A DNA stretch of 58,985 bases from the NCBI GenBank assembly GCA_013140715.1, contig JABFSG010000012.1:1-58985 (forward strand). The letters are read 5' to 3'. The stretch's first letter is position 1. Each line of letters begins with the position of its first letter. A program made the translations under genes and the position numbers. Below, in pieces: positions 53,106 to 58,985 of the stretch. This DNA is from Nitrospiraceae bacterium. Its GTDB lineage: Bacteria > Nitrospirota > Nitrospiria > Nitrospirales > Nitrospiraceae. The notes beneath the pieces were generated by a model. The model was given only the letters and a program-made list of their open reading frames with translations, did not search any database and was not told the origin of the DNA.

Positions 53106-56100
53106 TTACTTCAAATAGAGATATTGCAGCAGGGCCACGAGCCCATAGAGCGAAGATTCGACGACCGGTTGCTGATAGAAAGGAACGAAGGCGCCCTTCT
53201 GGTTGGCCTCAACCTCGCCGATGATGTACTGGACCTGCTTCGCGCGGACTTCGTGGTCCTTGCCGAGCCCGAGCGCTTGGATCATTTGCTTACTCAGCCC
53301 GGCCAAAACCGACTGCTTCGCGCGGTCGGCTGAGCGATAGAGCAACATCGCCCCGCCCAGCGCCAGAACGACGTTCAAAGCCCAGGCCAGCAGCAGCAAG
53401 AGCGGATAGTTCCAAATATCGAAATAGTCGTTGCGCGCGGCGATCATAATCAGCAGGGCGATGAAGGGGTACCGGATGAGGCGATTGACCGCTTCCGTTC
53501 GCCGGCTGATCAGATCGATGCCGGCCAAGTATTTAAGTTTGTCAAACTCTGCCTGGTGGCTCTGGCTCAATCCATACTCGCGCAAGTATTTCTGTTGCAC
53601 CTGATCGGACCAGCCCCCGCTCGTGCTGTTCACCCAACCGACCCACCGGCGGCACAACATGACCTCATCGAACACCGCCAGATTGAGTAGCACCACAAAG
53701 CTCACGCTAGTCAACGTCATGATCGAATCCACTCGACAGCTCAACCAGCCCCGACAGGGCTGGATCATCTCTTCGTCAAGGACCCAACGGTCCAGAGACG
53801 CCATCATCGCGCCATACAGGAGAAACAGGACCAGCAGGCGCGCCGCCCTCTGTAGCGGAGCTGCGCCGTCGAGATACCAGGACCAGGCTTGATCGACCGT
53901 GGTGGCGGCTCTGGTGGCGACCGGATGATAGATCCGTTGCACATTGGTCCAACACATCTTCAGGGTCCATCGAGAGCGAGGGCTCTGATCGATGTGAAAT
54001 AGAAAATCTTCGGTGAGGCGGTCGCTGTTCTTCCTCAGATCGCGAGCCCCCTTGACCAGGAAGACAAGGCACATAAGCACCACGAGAAACCGGAGCCACT
54101 CGCCTGGCCAAATGCTTACACCGGCAGTCCAGGAGAAAGGTTCACCTTCATCGTGCTGGGCCATAAGGGCTGTGCCGCCGCCCAGAGTCAAAAAGATCGC
54201 AGTCCCGGCGAGTAGCAACAGACCAGCCAATGCGAACAGACCCCAGGACCGAGAAACCCGGAGCCAGACTCGCTCATTCGTCCAGGCAAGCGCCGTCACA
54301 ATGAACAGCCCGATCCCGACCAGCGCCATCACGGTTGCGCTGCTGGGGCCGATACCCTGTTTCAGCTGACCATAACTGTCCGTATGATCGAGATCCACAC
54401 GCAAGGGATGGATCGTTCTCACCCCTTCGACATCCACGACGCTGAGGTCTACAGCGCCCTCTCGCCCCACTTCGAAGATGCGAGGATGTTCAGCCGAATC
54501 GTAGACCCGGTCTTCAGGGGTCAGCGGCACGTGATACCCTGCCTGACAGGGCCCCGCCGACGGCTGCCGCCCCCCCCCTGCTCGACAGGTCACGTGATTC
54601 ACCGCCCGAAGCACGGCAAAGTATGTGGCAGTTTGATAGCTGCTCCGGAACGGCGGAACGTCGCGCTGGAGACTCCCGTCCAACTGCAGGCCGAACGGCG
54701 AGGCGACGACCATGTTCCTGGTCCACTTGTACTCACTGGCGTGAAGATGGCGCGCATCGAGATCGACGGTGAAGAAAACGGCGTAGGGGAAGGCCGGCCG
54801 GAGCGCTTTCAGAATGAGCAAAGCATCGTAGGGATCCCTGCCCAGAATACCGATCGCTTTTGCTCCCTCTCCTTCGTCTTGAATCCTTGTCGTCAAGGCC
54901 CGCACATAATCGAGCTGGCTCGTTCCCTCCGGACGTTCCCGCAACCCACCAGCCAGCAGATCCTTCGCCGTCACACTGGCCTTGGAACTCTCTCCACGTC
55001 CGGCTTTCACCGCATCGTCGCCTGGCACTTCGCCATCGAGACCGCTCAGATAGCTATATCGGAAGACGTTCAAGGTCAGGGACTCATAGTCAGCCGGGCG
55101 CTGAATCTGCAAATCGACCGCGCGCGGAACAGTCGGACACCAGGATTTGATCGTCGCCGGCACCTGAATCTGCTTGAGCTCTAGCTCCGTGAACGTTGCC
55201 ACTTTCGCGCAGGCTGCCGCTCGAAACTCGATGGGCAATGCTCGGCCATAGAAGGAATCCCATTCCCCGATCAGGATCACCGCATCCCAGCCAAGCCGTA
55301 CCTGACGTCGTTCCAATTCCTCGATCAGCGTGGTGAAAAGCCGATCGTCGGTTCCGACCTCGTAGACGAGCCTCACATTTGCAGCGGCCAGCCGATGGGA
55401 AAACTCCTCCTCGCAGGCTTCATAAGCCTGGCAGGCAGATCCCTTCCCCCCTTCCTTCTTCAGCCCATAGGCCATGAGCCCCTTCATCGCGCTGGCCCAA
55501 GGCGAATAGAGCTCGATGGTTCCATCTGTGTTCGGCCAGGCCCCGATTCCTTCATGGGGCTCGGTATACAAGTCTCCGGCTTCATCCAGGAGTTGACGCA
55601 GGGCTGAGGAGCTGCGGGGCCCCACAATCTTGAACGTGACAGACTGTTGCAACCTCGGATTCAGCCGGACCAGCCTGTGCCGGTCATCGGTAAAGAGACA
55701 TTCGCTCTTCTCTGTCGACTCTTGGCACACCAGGGCTTGCGACAACGAGGTCAAGGTGGCCAGGAATCCTCGGCTGAGTGCGTCATCGGAGACCCAAACC
55801 ACGAGGGTATTTTGAGCCCGATCCTGGCCCTCGCCACAGACCTTGGTCTTCCGGAGCCGATACCATTCGTAGGGTAAGAAACCAGTGCCCTGAGTATTGC
55901 CCTCGATGAACGAGAGATGCCCCTCATCTTCCGGAACATAGCAGGCGACACCCAACGCAGTGCCGACCGCATAACGATCCCGGATGCGGGACTCAGCACT
56001 CTCCGCATAGGGATCACCGCTCATGGCCATCAAGAGTACGGTGATCTGCTCATCCTTCTTGATCCGGTCGGCAATCGCATGCCTCAGTGGTCTCAGACGC

Positions 56101-56381
56101 TGAACGAACAACGAATCGGCCGACTGGCCGGACGAAGGCTTGGACGACCCGCTTGCTGCCGGCGGCGCCGTTCCCATCCCCCGCTGCACCGCTGCCAGAG
56201 GATCTTCCCACAGCCTCGCGCGAACCGATTGTTCACTGGTGGTTTGTTTCACCTCCAACCCGGTCCCTACCGGACGAGAACTGCGCAGAGGCTCCTTCAC
56301 TAACAGCACGCCGGTGAGCGCGACTGCGAGGGTGACCACACCCACCAGAGCGATCTTCGACTCTCCACTTCCTTTTGCCAT
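53106..56381 (-). CDS. 1091-aa membrane protein, unknown, with large exported N-terminal region
   Basis: One N-terminal anchor (IALVGVVTLAVALTGVLLV), then about 660 residues outside the cytoplasm, then about seven membrane helices from residue 715 on (MALVGIGLFIVTALAW; LFALAGLLLLAGTAIFLTLG; WLRFLVVLMCLVFLV; further ones to ALNVVLALGGAMLLY). The exported part has alternating strand-helix text (ITVLLMAMSGDPYAESAESR; AVILIGEWDSFYG; AIGILGRDPYDALLILKALR) like two or more periplasmic-binding folds. No catalytic motif seen. Sensor or channel-like role is inference. First gene of a tight operon. Confidence 0.75.
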   Translation of the reverse strand: MAKGSGESKIALVGVVTLAVALTGVLLVKEPLRSSRPVGTGLEVKQTTSEQSVRARLWEDPLAAVQRGMGTAPPAASGSSKPSSGQSADSLFVQRLRPLRHAIADRIKKDEQITVLLMAMSGDPYAESAESRIRDRYAVGTALGVACYVPEDEGHLSFIEGNTQGTGFLPYEWYRLRKTKVCGEGQDRAQNTLVVWVSDDALSRGFLATLTSLSQALVCQESTEKSECLFTDDRHRLVRLNPRLQQSVTFKIVGPRSSSALRQLLDEAGDLYTEPHEGIGAWPNTDGTIELYSPWASAMKGLMAYGLKKEGGKGSACQAYEACEEEFSHRLAAANVRLVYEVGTDDRLFTTLIEELERRQVRLGWDAVILIGEWDSFYGRALPIEFRAAACAKVATFTELELKQIQVPATIKSWCPTVPRAVDLQIQRPADYESLTLNVFRYSYLSGLDGEVPGDDAVKAGRGESSKASVTAKDLLAGGLRERPEGTSQLDYVRALTTRIQDEGEGAKAIGILGRDPYDALLILKALRPAFPYAVFFTVDLDARHLHASEYKWTRNMVVASPFGLQLDGSLQRDVPPFRSSYQTATYFAVLRAVNHVTCRAGGGRQPSAGPCQAGYHVPLTPEDRVYDSAEHPRIFEVGREGAVDLSVVDVEGVRTIHPLRVDLDHTDSYGQLKQGIGPSSATVMALVGIGLFIVTALAWTNERVWLRVSRSWGLFALAGLLLLAGTAIFLTLGGGTALMAQHDEGEPFSWTAGVSIWPGEWLRFLVVLMCLVFLVKGARDLRKNSDRLTEDFLFHIDQSPRSRWTLKMCWTNVQRIYHPVATRAATTVDQAWSWYLDGAAPLQRAARLLVLFLLYGAMMASLDRWVLDEEMIQPCRGWLSCRVDSIMTLTSVSFVVLLNLAVFDEVMLCRRWVGWVNSTSGGWSDQVQQKYLREYGLSQSHQAEFDKLKYLAGIDLISRRTEAVNRLIRYPFIALLIMIAARNDYFDIWNYPLLLLLAWALNVVLALGGAMLLYRSADRAKQSVLAGLSKQMIQALGLGKDHEVRAKQVQYIIGEVEANQKGAFVPFYQQPVVESSLYGLVALLQYLYLK

Positions 56382-56497
56382 TGAGAAATCAGCTTTCTGT
56401 AATCAGCGCCGCTCGTCGGTTAACCATATAAATGTTCCCTCCAAGCTTGCTCGTAATTTCTCATGGATGGGGCCTGATTGATTTCCCACTGCGCGCA

Positions 56498-56545
56498 ACT
56501 TTTTCACCCGCCCACCCTCTGGCACGCCGAGACGTGCCATTAGCC
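56498..56545. repeat. Fragment of the MITE-like family
   Basis: TTTTTCACCCGCCCACCCTC and the GGCACG-CCGAGA-CGTGCC palindrome (56521-56538) are the reverse of text in elements 3 and 4. No clear terminal repeats remain. The 329-bp gap between selO and the 1091-aa gene holds nothing else recognisable. Confidence 0.55.
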
Positions 56546-56710
56546 CGGGCGAGGGCCTTCCGATTTTCCTCACTTCGCCCTAGGGGGAGCAGCCAGACTG
56601 CCCTGAGCCACTCTACAACAGACAGAGGAGGAGACTGCAAGGTGGGATACAAAAAAACGGCTCACGATACGGTAGATGTGTGGGTCGTCAAAAAGCTCAA
56701 TTGTCCGGGG

Positions 56711-58189
56711 CTACGACGAGCAACTGACCGATAAATGCTTGCCCCAGTTGGGAGGCGGATATGCGTAGGCGTCCATACCTGGCTGGTCGCTGTAGGGATT
56801 TTGTAGCAGAGTGAGCAACCGATCGATCTCGGAGAAGTCCTTTTGTTGAGCCTTCTCGATGGCTGTCTGCGCCAGATAGTTGCGAAGCACATACTTGGGA
56901 TTGACGCGGTTCATGCGTACCAGACGATCGTTGTCTCGGCTCCCTTCGGCCTGCAACCGGCACCTATACCGGCGAGCCCACTTGTCGAAAGCTTCACGAT
57001 CCAGGAAAAAGTCGCGAAGCGGCTCGTTCAGCGATGCTGACCCAGTCTGAAACAAGCCCAACGATCGAAAGAAAATCGTGTAATCGACATGGTGCAGATG
57101 CATGAGAACCAAGAGGTCTTGAATCAAGGATACATCCTCCTCCTTCGCCTCGATCAGTCCACACTTGGCCCTCATCAATTCCATGTACCGTCCTTCGCAG
57201 AGGGGGGTGTAACGGTCAAGCGCTGCCTTCAGCTCTTCCTTTTCGGCCAACGGGAGTAACGCCTGCGCGAGACAACTGAGGTTCCAGAGACCGATATAGG
57301 GCTGTTGATTGAAGGCATAGCGGCCGTTGTGGTCGGAATGGTTGCAGATGAAGCCGGGATCGTAGTCGTCCATGAACCCGAATGGACCGTAGTCGAGCGT
57401 GATGCCATGGATCGACATGTTATCGGTATTCATCACCCCGTGCGCCCAGCCGACAGCCTGCCATTGTGCGATCAGCTTGGCGGTACGTTCGACGACCTCG
57501 GAAAAGAACCGCGCGTACTTGTCCGGGGCATCCACTAAATGGGCAAAGTTGTTCGCAATGACATAGTCGGCAAGGATTGTGAGTTGCTCATGCTGTTTAC
57601 GGTAATAAAAGATCTCAAAGCTGCCGAACCGCACATGTGATGGCGCCATCCGCACAAGCATCGCGCCGGTTTCAATCTGCTCGCGATAGACCTTATTGTC
57701 GCTGCCGACGAGACAGAGCGCCCGCGTCGTCGGAATCCCCAGGCCATGCATCGCTTCGCTACAGAGATATTCCCTGATGGTTGAGCGCAGCACAGCGCGG
57801 CCATCTCCCTCGCGCGAGAACGGCGTCAACCCTGCTCCTTTCAAATGCAGATCCCACGTCTCACCTCGTTCGTTCCGCACTGTTCCAAGAAGGATGGCTC
57901 GCCCGTCCCCTAGTTGAGGGACATAGACACCGAATTGGTGCCCGGAATAGAGCATGGCCAGAGGCTCCATTCCCGGCACAAGAAGGCTCCCCCCAAAGAC
58001 CCCGGCAAACTCCGGGCGTTTTGCTTGCTCCGGATCGAGGTCGATCAGTTTAGCCGCAGCGGCATTGAAACTGACCAGATAGGGAGGCTCTGCAAAGGGA
58101 GTGGGATTCAACTTCGAGTAACAAGCCTCGGGCAGGCGGGCGTAGCTGTTGTCGAATGATAATGTTTCCAGTGAACGCATAGGTCCCAT
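56711..58189 (-). CDS. selO: Protein adenylyltransferase SelO
   Basis: Pseudokinase that AMPylates protein targets on Ser/Thr/Tyr and protects against oxidative stress. 492 residues. SGHQFGVYVPQLGDGRAILLG near 80, LKGAGLTPFSREGDGRAVLRS near 115, GVMNTDNMSIHGITLDYGPFGFMD near 250, RVNPKYVLRNYLAQ, and the conserved redox C-terminus SCSS. Alternative ATG at 58180. The C-terminal cysteine is expected to pair with another cysteine. Confidence 0.95.
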   Translation of the reverse strand: MGPMRSLETLSFDNSYARLPEACYSKLNPTPFAEPPYLVSFNAAAAKLIDLDPEQAKRPEFAGVFGGSLLVPGMEPLAMLYSGHQFGVYVPQLGDGRAILLGTVRNERGETWDLHLKGAGLTPFSREGDGRAVLRSTIREYLCSEAMHGLGIPTTRALCLVGSDNKVYREQIETGAMLVRMAPSHVRFGSFEIFYYRKQHEQLTILADYVIANNFAHLVDAPDKYARFFSEVVERTAKLIAQWQAVGWAHGVMNTDNMSIHGITLDYGPFGFMDDYDPGFICNHSDHNGRYAFNQQPYIGLWNLSCLAQALLPLAEKEELKAALDRYTPLCEGRYMELMRAKCGLIEAKEEDVSLIQDLLVLMHLHHVDYTIFFRSLGLFQTGSASLNEPLRDFFLDREAFDKWARRYRCRLQAEGSRDNDRLVRMNRVNPKYVLRNYLAQTAIEKAQQKDFSEIDRLLTLLQNPYSDQPGMDAYAYPPPNWGKHLSVSCSS

Positions 58190-58873
58190 CTTTTTATCTG
58201 TAACATGGCACGGATAGGAATCGCCAGGCGACGCTCATGGTCGATAGACTTCAACGCATGCCAGCACAGTTGGTATCTGGCGAGTCGATCGGCAAGACGA
58301 AAACAGCTGGCCTTTCTCTGGCAATACGTCAGTGGTTGAGCGAATCTACGGTGAGCGATAACGCACTAGGCGCACAGTGCGGTATCGCCTCGATCAAACT
58401 CCATCACATTTCAACTCAGCTCTTATCCTAAATTCATATTCTTACAAGTCCTTAAACTTACTAGAGTAGTTAGCGTGATGATGGATTAGATTTCCATTTT
58501 ATGTGCGATACATCTAACGGCATCGGTTGTGCGTAACCCTAGTCTGCACTGTAGTGAGGTTGATGGTAAGGGTACTGCTGAGAAAACTAAGATGAATGTT
58601 TTCACCGCACTTACTTTCTTCCGGATCAATAGTCTCTTCCCTTCATAATTGATAGGCAAGGAAACTCCCCAAACCGGGAATTCATCGCTTTGCCTTTGCC
58701 AGATGCCCTGCATCTTCCGAACTTGCCGCGGAGACCTCTGTTGGATTACTATCACACGTTCAAAGCTTCTCAATGAACAGATAATGTCAAACGATTCTTT
58801 ACATCGAAAATTTACGATACGTTTATCGTTTCAAAGAATTTTATAGGAAAATCGGAAATTCAGGAGGCCCGGC
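58190..58873. other. 684-bp AT-richer intergenic region
   Basis: No convincing gene on either strand. From about 58430 the base composition becomes visibly AT-rich (TTTATCG, TTTTATAGG, AAATTTACG). It ends in a good CAGGAGG site for the following gene. Promoters for the divergent selO and the following gene are probably here but none is clear. Confidence 0.5.
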
Positions 58874-58985
58874 ATGTCGTCGCATGGAACCCAGACGCTG
58901 GCAATCGATCCCGCCCTCGAGAGAATGGAGAAACCCGAAAACGGGATAAAGGGGCTGAAGCATTTCCGGTACGACATGATGGCGG
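58874..58985 (+). CDS. Probable SulP-type anion transporter, 5' fragment
   Basis: Only 37 codons are present before the window ends. ATG 58874 follows CAGGAGG. The text ends KGLKHFRYDMMA, similar to the cytoplasmic entry to the first helix of SulP permeases (LxxxRYDxxAG). Identification rests on this short match. Confidence 0.45.
   Translation, partial: MSSHGTQTLAIDPALERMEKPENGIKGLKHFRYDMMA

Noticed and set aside
54384-55184. 266-codon plus-strand open frame opposite the 1091-aa gene
   Set aside because: No domain or signal; the minus-strand protein has consistent membrane topology and operon spacing.
58486-58773. 95-codon minus-strand open frame in the AT-rich gap
   Set aside because: No ribosome-binding site, no domain, and codon composition unlike neighbouring genes; could be reconsidered if conserved elsewhere.

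Overview
The window reads as one contiguous stretch of bacterial chromosome, gene-dense and moderately GC-rich, with no phage, plasmid or full insertion-sequence genes. The gene set points to a Gram-negative organism with an LPS-bearing outer membrane (LptE, MlaA, many lipoproteins, a secretin). The mix of families and the abundance of short intergenic inverted repeats resemble the phylum Nitrospirota (Nitrospira type). That assignment is inference from family content; no marker gene here proves it.

Layout. 1-6.4 kb: a HAD hydrolase cut by the window edge, then leuS-lptE-holA, convergent rpsT, pyrF and a tRNA-His. 6.5-12.5 kb: a short secretin diverges from a 1310-aa single-pass TPR protein that has a near-consensus RpoN (sigma-54) promoter in its leader. 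12.7-16.8 kb: amidohydrolase, AIM24-like protein, M48 metalloprotease and a YfcE-like phosphodiesterase. 17-20.2 kb: two tandem DUF3015 proteins followed by a DUF4105 envelope protein. 20.2-30.5 kb: lipoprotein, alpha/beta hydrolase, mlaA, the threonine-degradation pair tdh-kbl, a TonB-like protein, YceI, an alcohol dehydrogenase and an inositol-monophosphatase-family enzyme. 30.8-37.9 kb: PilB/GspE-type ATPase convergent with a PilZ protein, an aminotransferase, a lytic transglycosylase, a SLOG-fold protein, msrA and an LEA14-like lipoprotein. 37.9-44.3 kb, all minus strand: TPR protein, small lipoprotein, tldE/tldD and two overlapping TraT-like genes. 44.4-51.3 kb: a large lipoprotein with a duplicated C-terminal remnant, an HTH/Zn-ribbon regulator, an SDR reductase, ettA and a HugZ-like protein. 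51.4-56.4 kb: a compact four-gene minus-strand operon (1091-aa membrane protein, two serine hydrolases, and a 55-aa Cys-rich protein found by reading the strand directly). 56.7 kb to the end: selO, an AT-rich gap, and the first codons of a probable SulP-type transporter.

Two themes run through the window. First, envelope biology dominates: LPS and phospholipid transport, lipoproteins, secretin and pilus parts scattered rather than clustered, peptidoglycan enzymes, and methionine-sulfoxide repair. Second, most gaps carry repeats: MITE-like elements with terminal inverted repeats, GGGGACAGGCGC-type hairpins, a longer two-copy repeat, and low-complexity inverted repeats built from simple words. 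Some of these run into coding sequence, in one case forming the lptE signal peptide. The best candidates for something undescribed are the four-gene operon at 51.4-56.4 kb, the DUF3015/DUF4105 cluster, and the RpoN-linked 1310-aa protein beside the orphan secretin.
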